Shown here in pieces: positions 7,149 to 14,516 of a stretch of 33,790 nt of DNA. Positions within the stretch are counted from its first letter, which is position 1. Each line of letters opens with the position of its first letter. The translations under genes were made by a program, and so were the position numbers. This DNA comes from a virus. The stretch covers positions 1 through 33,790 of the IMG/VR virus record IMGVR_UViG_3300020419_000051; one strand, given 5' to 3'. The notes below the pieces were generated by a model. The model was not told where the DNA came from. It ran no database searches and saw only the letters and a program-made list of their open reading frames with translations.

Positions 7149-8080
7149 ATGCTTTCTCCTTCTTCTATATCTTCCACTATAGGAAGATGTTTATTATGTT
7201 TATAAATAGACCTTGTTCTTCCTTCCTCGTTTAATATACGAGAATACTTATCGAACTCACAAAGTCCTCCTTCTACTTCTCTCATTTCAAAGTTATGTTT
7301 TAAGTCATACATACCTTTATTTAATACCCACCAATTATGGTTATTAACTTTTACTATGTCGTAGAGCTCTTGCATTTCAGAGTTCCAATCATGACTTCGT
7401 TTTGAAAAAGTTAGTTCTCTGCCCGTCAACCTATTTAGACCTCGCATTGCACCTGGACCAGCGTTAGCCCACGAACAAATATCTGTAGCTTCGTTTAAGA
7501 AATGAGTAAATCGTAAATCTGTAACTACTTCGTATGCCATAAATGGACCCATGTATGGATATTCTTTTATAAGTTCCCATGCTTTTTGTAATGACCCACC
7601 GTCTTTTTCTTTATACTTATAAAGTTCTTCTAAGATATAATCTTTAGCGTTCCACATATGAGTTATAGATTCAGCGACTCCTGTAACTTTATCCATACGG
7701 TTAGGTGTCTTAATAATATAAGCACCCGTAATCCATTTAGGTTGTACTCGTATAAGTTCTATAGCTTTTTCTCTATCCCACTCTATATGTAAGTTGTTAT
7801 CTAATAGAGTTCTACCCGTTTCTATAAGATTAAACCACCTAAAGATAATCGTAGCCATAAATACTTCGGGTTTATCTTTTAATGGGTCTCTTATATGAGT
7901 TCTTAACCAACGGGTAGTTCTATCATCTTCTCTGTATACTTGACAAAACTTAAACTTTCTAAGTATCTCGTCTTCTGTCCAAGGCGGTTTATCTTTATAG
8001 TATTCTTTACACACTCGTATACCTTCCCTTTCGGAAATCCAATACTTATAAAGTTCTACTTGTTCTGGTATAAAGGTCAT
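7136..8080 (-). CDS. HMUDK_hel / alpha-glutamyl-putrescinyl-thymine pyrophosphorylase-type protein
   Basis: 314 aa. Diagnostic motifs are PPWTEDEIL (32-40), FCQVYREDDRTTRW (45-58), WITGAYII (116-123), GPFMAYEVVTDLRF (178-191) and WANAGPGAMRGLNRL (204-218). These match the helical, DNA-glycosylase-derived family described by Iyer and colleagues for thymine hypermodification; a related helical domain is fused to 5-hydroxymethyl-dU DNA kinases. The family acts after 5hmU enters DNA, activating or pyrophosphorylating the hydroxymethyl group. No P-loop kinase domain is present here. The exact clade and reaction are not readable. TAATG joins it to the methyltransferase upstream. Confidence 0.8.
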   Translation of the reverse strand: MTFIPEQVELYKYWISEREGIRVCKEYYKDKPPWTEDEILRKFKFCQVYREDDRTTRWLRTHIRDPLKDKPEVFMATIIFRWFNLIETGRTLLDNNLHIEWDREKAIELIRVQPKWITGAYIIKTPNRMDKVTGVAESITHMWNAKDYILEELYKYKEKDGGSLQKAWELIKEYPYMGPFMAYEVVTDLRFTHFLNEATDICSWANAGPGAMRGLNRLTGRELTFSKRSHDWNSEMQELYDIVKVNNHNWWVLNKGMYDLKHNFEMREVEGGLCEFDKYSRILNEEGRTRSIYKHNKHLPIVEDIEEGESIWAK

Positions 8081-8937
8081 TACTTCTTACGTATTCTCCA
8101 TGCACAATTATTAGCTACTGATGGATAAAAAGTCGCTGCTGCCATTCTCAAAAACTGCTTACCGAATCTATCTTCTAGTTGGCTAAATTGTTTATGAGTC
8201 CATCCTCCATATTCTCTATGGTGATTCTCAGGGTCATTCATAAACTTTTTCAATCTAGGAAGTTGTATAAATGTTCCAGTAACAGCTTCTATCTCAAAAT
8301 TTCTTTCTAGTTCTTCTTTTAGTTCTTCGAAACCCCACTCATATACGTGGTCTTCGGGAAGTTTATCGTTAGAGCCGTCGTGGTTAGGAGTAGATACATA
8401 TCCTAATGCTCCTGGTCTCATAACCCTAGCAACGTCATCTAACCAAGCAGGAACAAACTCCCTACCCATGTGTTCTATAACTTCCGTAGACCAAAAGAAA
8501 TCTATACTTTCATCGTCTAATTTAAATATAGGGTCTACTGTTAAATCTTGTATACGTATCTCACCATTAAATATCTTAAACCAAGCAGAGTCTTTTAGTT
8601 CTCCACCCGCATTAGACCAATAAGGGTTTTCCATCTCACATGCAGGGTCTATATCATACCCAACATAAGAGCTAATTATGTCAGTCTTTTTTATTACATA
8701 TGCCTTATAAAGACAACGCAAAGCCCAACACTCACCACAACCAACTTCAAAAGTATTAAGTGGTCTACCTAATCTTTTAGCTTCGTCTATACATAATGAA
8801 GCTATTTTATCGAAACGACTCATATGAGCTAACTCATCAGGTCTCCAATTACCTAGAATACCTGCTGACGCTAAATCCATTCTAGTATTTTTACTATCGT
8901 TTTCATTGACAGTAAGTTTTCTTCTTATTGATGACAT
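8080..8937 (-). CDS. class I SAM-dependent methyltransferase
   Basis: 285 aa from ATG at 8937, a TAATG junction preceded by GGGAGGTG; a TTG five codons upstream is less likely. Motif I is FEVGCGECWALR (about 63-74 from this start), followed by VGYDID (motif II). Further on are FFWSTEVIEHM and a post-motif segment VARVMRPGALGYVSTPNHDG, as in the Methyltransf_11/25-type small-molecule fold. There is no target-recognition domain and no DPPY or PCQ motif, so it is not a standard DNA methylase. Its position between two modification-cluster genes suggests it methylates a nucleotide or a modified base, but the substrate is unknown. Confidence 0.85.
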   Translation of the reverse strand: MSSIRRKLTVNENDSKNTRMDLASAGILGNWRPDELAHMSRFDKIASLCIDEAKRLGRPLNTFEVGCGECWALRCLYKAYVIKKTDIISSYVGYDIDPACEMENPYWSNAGGELKDSAWFKIFNGEIRIQDLTVDPIFKLDDESIDFFWSTEVIEHMGREFVPAWLDDVARVMRPGALGYVSTPNHDGSNDKLPEDHVYEWGFEELKEELERNFEIEAVTGTFIQLPRLKKFMNDPENHHREYGGWTHKQFSQLEDRFGKQFLRMAAATFYPSVANNCAWRIRKK

Positions 8938-9422
8938 TACACCTCCCACCAATCTGGTTTATCTCTACCCTTTTCCCACTTAGCATAATGTTTTTCGTGT
9001 ATAACATAATCCCTATAAGCAAGAATTGGATTCTCATGTTTATACTCATCAGGCATTGCCTGAGGTAATTCTGTTAATCCTGCTATCCGTATATTTGCAG
9101 GTAAATAAGAAAGTGGTTCTTCTAATTTTATAAAACTTAAATGTTCTTTGCCGTATCTTCTAGTGTATTCAGAACATAAAGCGATAAAATGACTATACAG
9201 CCATAAATAATTATCGCTAGTAGTTCTAGCCCATATCGTACATGGGTGATTTTTATATGCTGTTTTATAAATACCATTAGCGTCACACCAATCTTCATCG
9301 GAGTGTACTCGATGAGCGGTACATAACATCTGAGCAGATTCTAAAGGCATTTTTACTATCAGCTTATCAGGTAAAAACTCTGCCGCTTCTTTAGGACTTT
9401 TAGATACATAAAAAATATTCAT
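8937..9422 (-). CDS. conserved phage protein of unknown function (MNIFY... family), 161 aa
   Basis: The sequence MNIFYVSKSP...KMPLESAQMLCTAHR (24-38) followed by YKNHPCTIWARTTSDNYLWL (56-75), an EYTRRYGKEH helix (86-95) and PQAMPDEYK (119-127) is a widespread marine phage family. Conserved His, Asn, Cys and Trp residues suggest an enzyme rather than a structural protein. I recall some database entries linking it to DNA-glycosylase-like domains, but I cannot verify that. Its setting, between the primase-helicase block and the methyltransferase, is compatible with nucleotide or DNA modification. Its start overlaps the previous stop as ATGA. Confidence 0.8.
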   Translation of the reverse strand: MNIFYVSKSPKEAAEFLPDKLIVKMPLESAQMLCTAHRVHSDEDWCDANGIYKTAYKNHPCTIWARTTSDNYLWLYSHFIALCSEYTRRYGKEHLSFIKLEEPLSYLPANIRIAGLTELPQAMPDEYKHENPILAYRDYVIHEKHYAKWEKGRDKPDWWEV

Positions 9423-9520
9423 TTCTTTACCTTTATCCTACGCGGTGGTTTCTTTTCTTTATTTTTTATTCTCTCCATCATCTCCATGTGTTCCTTCATG
9501 GTCATAGTTTTATTAGCCAT
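9419..9520 (-). CDS. very small basic protein, 33 aa
   Basis: Starts at a TAATG junction with the zinc-ribbon gene and ends at an ATGA junction with the 161-aa gene, so coupling on both sides supports it. It begins MANKTMTMKEHMEMMERI, Met-rich and helical, and ends in a basic tail (KKPPRRIKVKK). No family is recognised. It is short enough to be missed by default gene callers. Confidence 0.6.
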   Translation of the reverse strand: MANKTMTMKEHMEMMERIKNKEKKPPRRIKVKK

Positions 9521-9675
9521 TAACCACGTTCTCTTTTAATTAAATCAGATATACGTGTTGGTATGACAATATGGGTATTGCAAAAAGTACAACACCTTCC
9601 CTCGTCTTTTACAGGACTCGGATTATGTCCGAACTCCTCATCTTTTTTACGATTACATATAACACAATTTATCAT
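9520..9675 (-). CDS. small zinc-ribbon protein, 51 aa
   Basis: The protein has CVIC at 4-7 and RCCTFCNTH at 27-35. This gives a CxxC...CCxxCxxH set that should bind one zinc ion. The pattern C..C...FGHNP.P......GRCC..CN...VIP.R is a recurrent small phage protein of unknown role. The start is strong: AAAGGAGATTAAA-ATG, just downstream of a promoter at 9698-9726. It heads the transcript that includes the methyltransferase, pyrophosphorylase-like and TS genes. A DNA- or protein-binding adaptor role is likely but unproven. Confidence 0.75.
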   Translation of the reverse strand: MINCVICNRKKDEEFGHNPSPVKDEGRCCTFCNTHIVIPTRISDLIKRERG

Positions 9676-9697
9676 TTTAATCTCCTTTACATATAGT

Positions 9698-9726
9698 AGT
9701 TTACTTTATATTTATTACAAAGTAAA
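9698..9726 (-). promoter_or_regulatory. sigma70-type promoter (copy B of the dyad promoter)
   Basis: Minus strand: -35 TTTACT (9721-9726), 17-base spacer, -10 TAAACT (9698-9703) preceded by G. It is a nearly symmetrical dyad (TTTACTTT-N11-AAAGTAAA) and reads TTTACT-N17-TAAAAG on the plus strand. It lies in the 58-base gap after the helicase stop and would drive the whole thymine-modification and polymerase transcript. Confidence 0.7.
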
Positions 9727-9733
9727 AGACTTT

Positions 9734-11233
9734 TTACATTTGGTAGCAGCGAGGACTTTGAGGTTCAATAAGGTACAAGTTCTCTTTAGTTCTCGTAACT
9801 GCAACATAAAATACTCTATTCTCATCATCAGGATTTTGCTGATAGTTTTTATAAACTCTATTAGTAATGTCTGTAATCAATACTACATTCTCACATTCAC
9901 CACCTTTAGCAGCATGAATAGTAGATAATTTTATTCTAGGTTTTTTAGTAATCTTTTCCCCTCTACGTAGCATGGCTCGTATGTAGCTAATTTCTTTTAC
10001 ACTTAATAAACTAAAAGCGTCAAACCAAACAGTTTGAGGTATATCAGGAAAGTAATACAGCATATCTTTCATATCAAGTTTTGCTTTTTCATCGATAGTA
10101 TCTATAACTTTAGGATTTTTTAATTTAATCTGTTTTATAATGTTTACACATTCAGCTAAAGTTATTTTTTCTCCTGCTCTAAGTCTTTCCCAGTTTATTA
10201 CAGATTGTACCTTTTTCTCAGAAATACTGGGTCTACCCTTTACTTCAAAAAACCAACCTTCGTTTCTACAATACTCATCTACTTGTTCTAAAAGGTAGTT
10301 TGTCCGAGCTAATACAAGCCATTCACCGCTTTCCATGTTTACTAAATCTATGTTTGGTTCCCACCTTACTGTACCTTTTTGCTCTCTAGGGTTCCAAGTT
10401 TTATGTACCCTAGAACGTACCTGATTTATACATCTCATGGCAACATCATGTACAGAAAAAGGTACACGATACGACTGTTTTAAAATCATTGCGTCTTTAG
10501 AATTACTGATTAAATAATCAACATCAGCACCCGCCCACTTATAAATAGCTTGGTCATCATCACCTGCAACATAAACCCTAGTAGAGTTTTCTGCTAACTT
10601 ACGCACCACCGACCACTGTAAAGGGGACAAGTCTTGAGCTTCATCTACATACATAACGTCTAACTTAGGTATTTCTCCTTTAGTCAAAAAGTCTTGTAAC
10701 ATATCTGTGTAATCTACAAGTAATCTATCTTGTTTAAATAAATCTAATCCTTTAGCATAACGCTCTAATTCAAACCAACCTACAGCGTCTTCTACATCGT
10801 GCCATTGGTCTTTTAACCCTACCCCTCGCATACGTGCTAAGTTTTCTATAAACGCTAATCTATCATCGTGTGTCATAGCAAATAAATGCCCGTCGTCTGA
10901 ATTACTAGACCCAGTTAGTTTTAAATTCATCTTTTCATTTAAATCTAATATATCCCTACGACCTAAAACGTTTTCTCTATTTAATCCTAGTTGTCTAAAC
11001 GCTAGAGAATGTAGAGTCCTGAAATAAGGTAAATCTTTATCTAAAATATTATCGAACTTAGCTATAGCCCTATCTTTACCCTCAGATACCGCCTTTTTAG
11101 TAAAGGTAAAAAACCCTATCTTATCAGGTTCTGTTCCACTTTCTAGTTCATCTTCTATAAGACCAAGTAAGGTACTCGTCTTTCCAGTTCCAGGCGGTCC
11201 AAGAATAACTTGTGTTTTACTAGGTAATGTCAT
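9734..11233 (-). CDS. UvrD/PcrA-like superfamily 1 DNA helicase
   Basis: 499 aa. Walker A GPPGTGKT (12-19), Walker B YVDEAQDLSPLQW (about 195-207), motif III VYVAGDDDQAIYKWAGAD, motif IV LKQSYRVP, motif V STIHAAKGGE and motif VI VFYVAVTRTKENLYLI are all present. This is a complete SF1A ATP-dependent 3'-5' helicase core, shorter than UvrD because the 1B/2B insertions are reduced. It probably unwinds the replication fork or recombination intermediates with the neighbouring primase, to whose stop codon its start is fused (ATGA). No DnaB-type helicase is seen in the window. Confidence 0.93.
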   Translation of the reverse strand: MTLPSKTQVILGPPGTGKTSTLLGLIEDELESGTEPDKIGFFTFTKKAVSEGKDRAIAKFDNILDKDLPYFRTLHSLAFRQLGLNRENVLGRRDILDLNEKMNLKLTGSSNSDDGHLFAMTHDDRLAFIENLARMRGVGLKDQWHDVEDAVGWFELERYAKGLDLFKQDRLLVDYTDMLQDFLTKGEIPKLDVMYVDEAQDLSPLQWSVVRKLAENSTRVYVAGDDDQAIYKWAGADVDYLISNSKDAMILKQSYRVPFSVHDVAMRCINQVRSRVHKTWNPREQKGTVRWEPNIDLVNMESGEWLVLARTNYLLEQVDEYCRNEGWFFEVKGRPSISEKKVQSVINWERLRAGEKITLAECVNIIKQIKLKNPKVIDTIDEKAKLDMKDMLYYFPDIPQTVWFDAFSLLSVKEISYIRAMLRRGEKITKKPRIKLSTIHAAKGGECENVVLITDITNRVYKNYQQNPDDENRVFYVAVTRTKENLYLIEPQSPRCYQM

Positions 11234-12753
11234 ATCGGATTATCATCAAACTCAGGTAAATCATGCGACTCATCTTGAGCTTTAAATTCATCTATGTGCC
11301 ATACGTTTACACCTTTGCCTTTTATATTGAAAAAGTATGGCTCTCCGTTTAGTTGTTTTAATTTAGAAGTTAATTTATTTCTTTGATACTCTTTAAAGTT
11401 ATGTCTATGTAGATACTCCATAAGGTCTGCTAATCTAAAATAAGTTTTGCCTTTATCCGTCCAAGGTTTATGTAGTAATAATTCATCACGTTCTCTCGCA
11501 GGTCTTTCTGTACAAAACGCTTCTAATAACTCTAAGAAAAATCCTTCGGTGGACGCTTCTTTAGGTACTTCAACAATCGTTAAAGAGTCTAGTAGTTGTT
11601 GTATTATTTGTCTCCAAACGTTTTCTTTTACCTTCGGTGGTATTTTATTTAGAGCGTCCATACACTTACGCTGAAATCTATTTTGGTTTAATAAATCATC
11701 TGTTTCTAGTTCTAACCTACCGCCCTCTACATCTAAAAACCATATTGGTGGGTCACTATCTTGTTTAGTTAAATTACTAAACAATGGTGTCCCCCCTCCC
11801 GCTCCGATACCATACTTCCTAGTTCTACAAAGAGGACTATTACAGTGTCCAGCAAGAGGTTGGTCGTTACATTTATAGAAATAATCTTTTCTGTTTACTT
11901 GTTTTGCAATAGTTAATACTTCTTGTGCACCTAATGGTGGTTGCATATATTTTATATTTACTTCTTCTAATCTTTTTTCCCAATCGTCTGGGTATTTCTT
12001 TCTTAGAAATACACCTAGATTAAATAACCCTGAGTTTCTTGTACCTTTCGGAAACCCTTGTACAATTAAATGTTGTAAGCAAGGAGGTGATTGGTCTATC
12101 CAATCTACCTCCTCGCTTAAAGGACTAGCTTCTAACGACTCTAGCCCTGAGGGGGATAGTATTAATTCTTCTGCTCTTTCTAAAAATTCTTCAGGACTTA
12201 TGGCTTGTCCGTCTCCATTATAAGCATACCGTGTAGAGTTCTCTCCTGCGAAATACGGCATGTTCAGAGTGCTACCTCTGTCTCCTCTATCTAATAATAG
12301 TTGTGTTTGTTTTGGAAATATCTCAGCCTGACCGAAACCTATTGACGCAGCAAGTTGTCTTAACTTACGTTGCATTAATGAAGCTTCGACAGGCTCAGAT
12401 ACGAAAAGATAAATATGTGCTCCTCCGCTTTTACTACGACAAACAGTAAGTGGTAGTTTATGTTTCGATATCTTTTTAGCTAGTCCTTTTAAGTCTAGTT
12501 GATATTCGTCTACATCTATAGCTCCCCAGACACATTGATTATTTTCATCAATGGCTACGATTCCTATACTTTGTTTACCGTTTAAATGGTTCTCCCAAAG
12601 TTTAAGCAGTCCTTCATCGGATAGCTCTTTAGATATAGTTACATTTTTTCCACTCGCCTTACCGTCTTCCCTAGTTTCGTTTAGGGCTGTAAAAGTCCCA
12701 TACGCTTGACGAAGTCCAGCAAACCGTTTGGCAAATTCCTCTGCCAACGACAT
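11230..12753 (-). CDS. archaeo-eukaryotic-type primase (TOTE-like AEP)
   Basis: 507 aa. The AEP catalytic residues are AIDVDEY (78-84, Asp80 and Asp82), the SxH-like SKSGGAHIYLF (107-117) and a downstream EIFPKQ...LLLDRGDRGSTLNMPYF segment. This matches the primase domain of TOTE-type and phage AEP proteins, which makes primers and may act as primase-polymerase. A C-terminal region contains CNDQPLAGHCNSPLCRTRKYG, with C/H/C/C spacing that should bind zinc. The final 150 residues look like a helical winged domain. It lies between the SSB-like protein and the helicase, forming a replication module. Confidence 0.88.
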   Translation of the reverse strand: MSLAEEFAKRFAGLRQAYGTFTALNETREDGKASGKNVTISKELSDEGLLKLWENHLNGKQSIGIVAIDENNQCVWGAIDVDEYQLDLKGLAKKISKHKLPLTVCRSKSGGAHIYLFVSEPVEASLMQRKLRQLAASIGFGQAEIFPKQTQLLLDRGDRGSTLNMPYFAGENSTRYAYNGDGQAISPEEFLERAEELILSPSGLESLEASPLSEEVDWIDQSPPCLQHLIVQGFPKGTRNSGLFNLGVFLRKKYPDDWEKRLEEVNIKYMQPPLGAQEVLTIAKQVNRKDYFYKCNDQPLAGHCNSPLCRTRKYGIGAGGGTPLFSNLTKQDSDPPIWFLDVEGGRLELETDDLLNQNRFQRKCMDALNKIPPKVKENVWRQIIQQLLDSLTIVEVPKEASTEGFFLELLEAFCTERPARERDELLLHKPWTDKGKTYFRLADLMEYLHRHNFKEYQRNKLTSKLKQLNGEPYFFNIKGKGVNVWHIDEFKAQDESHDLPEFDDNPI

Positions 12754-12767
12754 AATTTACCCCTATG

Positions 12768-13562
12768 TTAAAATGGTGCTTCTTCAGCCTCTCCATTAGT
12801 TTTTGATACAGTACCGTCTTGTTCATGTTTAACTTCAACATCACCTTGTTTTGCCGAAGACATAAACTCTTTAGCTACCATAGCTGTGTCTAAATCAGTT
12901 TGACCTTCTTGGTTTACTGTAAATACATTCCATGTACCTTTATCATTAGACATTGAGCTAGTACCTAATTTATAGGTAAACGCGAACATAGGTGCTTGAA
13001 CAGAAGCTCCCGCACTATTTTTCACTCTAGCCATTCTAAGCATAGTCAACCATTTCCTAGCTACACCAAGTTGGGTAGAAGTCATAGTTATAAGTGCTTG
13101 TTGAGGGTCAGGTTCAGTAACTAGAACGAAAAACTGTGCAGTTTCTACAATCTCATTACCGTTCTGTAAGTAGTAACGTCTAGTCTGTTCATCTCTTTTA
13201 CAAGACTTTAGTATAGACATATCGTGACTAGCGTCTACTAATCCACCACCTTTCTCTCTAGGAATCCACTCTATATATTTTTTAGAGTAGGCACAAGGTA
13301 CTACTGAAATACCTTCACTCCCGTCGTACACCTCACCACTGACCGTATTTATTAGGTCACCAGCAGAAGCACCTTCGATATAGTTTCCACTATTCTTATT
13401 TAATTGTGGGGACATAGGTTGAAGTAGACGTATAAAGGGGATAGCATAATCCTCCGTTGTAGCCTCCTCTAAGCCAGTTCCCGCTGATAACAAAGAATCA
13501 TCATATGCCGCTACTGCGGTAGACTTTTTCTCTGCAACCTCTGTGTTTTGCGTATTCGCCAT
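12768..13562 (-). CDS. SSB-like phage protein with acidic C-terminal tail, 264 aa
   Basis: The central part (about 40-215) is beta-rich with aromatic and basic residues. The C-terminal tail is polar and acidic and ends GEAEEAPF, strikingly like the DDxIPF tip with which SSB recruits partners. No OB-fold motif is directly recognisable, so this is inferred from the tail, the size and the location immediately upstream of primase and helicase. The ATG follows the previous stop by one base. A general virion-unrelated function is also possible, but a ssDNA-binding role in replication or recombination is the best reading. Confidence 0.65.
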   Translation of the reverse strand: MANTQNTEVAEKKSTAVAAYDDSLLSAGTGLEEATTEDYAIPFIRLLQPMSPQLNKNSGNYIEGASAGDLINTVSGEVYDGSEGISVVPCAYSKKYIEWIPREKGGGLVDASHDMSILKSCKRDEQTRRYYLQNGNEIVETAQFFVLVTEPDPQQALITMTSTQLGVARKWLTMLRMARVKNSAGASVQAPMFAFTYKLGTSSMSNDKGTWNVFTVNQEGQTDLDTAMVAKEFMSSAKQGDVEVKHEQDGTVSKTNGEAEEAPF

Positions 13563-13563
13563 A

Positions 13564-14142
13564 TTACACCTTTTTTATAGTTGCTTTAGTGCCTACAAAG
13601 ACACCAAATGGTTCACTCGGAATATCCACTCCATTACTAAGTTGTTCTTTTACGAACGCTTTTAAAGTACTAGGGTGAATGCTTTGACGTATTTCTGGAG
13701 CTAGTCCACGAGATTTAAGAGCGTCTACAGTTTCATTAACTACTACGTCTTCATCTCTACCGAACTTTAGAAGTACCTCATTTTTAATAAGTCCTTCATG
13801 TCCGTTACGAACAAGCCAGTCATAAGCCAGTTTTTGATTAGCTTTAGAAATATGAGCACCATAGTAATCTCCTATAGTAATCTTCTCTCCGCTACTCAAG
13901 ATAATTTCCGTTAGCCCTGCAGTTTGCATAGCGTCTGGAAGTTCTTGTTCAGCTACTAATCTAAGTTCTTCTTTTTTAACCTTCGTAGCTTCCTCTAAAT
14001 CTTTTAGTTCTTTCTCTAAAGTTAGCTGTTTGTTGGCTAAAGCAGAAACAGTTGAAAGCTCCCCGTCAGAAACATCTTTGTCCCAATCTGAAACATTTTC
14101 TTCTCCGACTAGTTGCTCAAAAGTTGGTTTATTATCTGTCAT
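13564..14142 (-). CDS. conserved phage protein with coiled coil, 192 aa
   Basis: Residues 30-75 form a predicted coiled coil (LANKQLTLEKELKDLEEATKVKKEELRLVAEQ). They are followed by a segment IILSSGEKITIGDYYGAHI and helices up to the C-terminus KATIKKV. The protein is present in several marine phage replication blocks but has no accepted function. It is coupled to the upstream gene by ATGA and precedes the SSB-like gene by one base. A DNA-metabolism accessory role is the most that can be inferred. Confidence 0.75.
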   Translation of the reverse strand: MTDNKPTFEQLVGEENVSDWDKDVSDGELSTVSALANKQLTLEKELKDLEEATKVKKEELRLVAEQELPDAMQTAGLTEIILSSGEKITIGDYYGAHISKANQKLAYDWLVRNGHEGLIKNEVLLKFGRDEDVVVNETVDALKSRGLAPEIRQSIHPSTLKAFVKEQLSNGVDIPSEPFGVFVGTKATIKKV

Positions 14143-14459
14143 ATTTCTCCTTTCTCGTGTAGGTCTATTCGAACGGGATAGTAAGTACCTTCTTGCCTAT
14201 CCCACTTTAGTATATTATAACGACCCCGATTATAATATGAAGCCACCGAACACGCGACACCAATCGCGGCAGGGTCTCCTATCAGTAATAAGTAATCTTC
14301 ATCTTTAAAGTCTTGTAGGGCTTGTTTCATCCTTTTTATAGACGGTGAAGCACTTAACATGATATTTGTATTAGAAGGCAACAAGACTTCAAAATCACCA
14401 TACTGTCTAGCAGACGTGATGTTTCGTCCTGGAACTTCTTGTATAACATATACTGTCAT
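14139..14459 (-). CDS. conserved phage protein with GDPAAIG motif, 106 aa
   Basis: Small alpha/beta protein. It contains YGDFEVLLPSNTNIMLSASP (20-39), DYLLLIGDPAAIGVACSVAS (55-74) and NILKWDRQEGTYYPVRIDL (83-101). The pattern ...GD(P)xxIxxA...LxWDRxxxxYxPVxI is familiar from many marine phages, where it is encoded at the start of the replication operon, but it has no known function. It is the first gene of the leftward early operon. A strong AGAAAGGAGAAAC-ATG leader and the promoter at 14488-14516 lie directly upstream. Confidence 0.8.
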   Translation of the reverse strand: MTVYVIQEVPGRNITSARQYGDFEVLLPSNTNIMLSASPSIKRMKQALQDFKDEDYLLLIGDPAAIGVACSVASYYNRGRYNILKWDRQEGTYYPVRIDLHEKGEI

Positions 14460-14487
14460 GTTTCTCCTTTCTGATTTCTAAGGGCTT

Positions 14488-14516
14488 ACTTTACTTAAAT
14501 AAAACGGCAAAGTAAA
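14488..14516 (-). promoter_or_regulatory. sigma70-type promoter (copy A of the dyad promoter)
   Basis: Minus strand: -35 TTTACT (14511-14516), 17-base spacer, -10 TAAAGT (14488-14493). The plus strand of the same element reads TTTACT-N17-TAAAGG (14490-14518), so it may fire in both directions. It lies in the divergent region and would start the leftward early operon. Confidence 0.7.

Noticed and set aside
8937-8952. TTG start for the methyltransferase at 8952
   Set aside because: ATG at 8937 lies in a TAATG junction with GGGAGGTG upstream.
9563-9928. Plus-strand 121-aa frame
   Set aside because: Antisense to the helicase and zinc-ribbon genes with no ribosome binding site.
780-14516. T7-like phage RNA polymerase promoters
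   Set aside because: The repeats fit a -35/-10 pattern with a fixed 17-base spacer, and no phage RNA polymerase gene was found.
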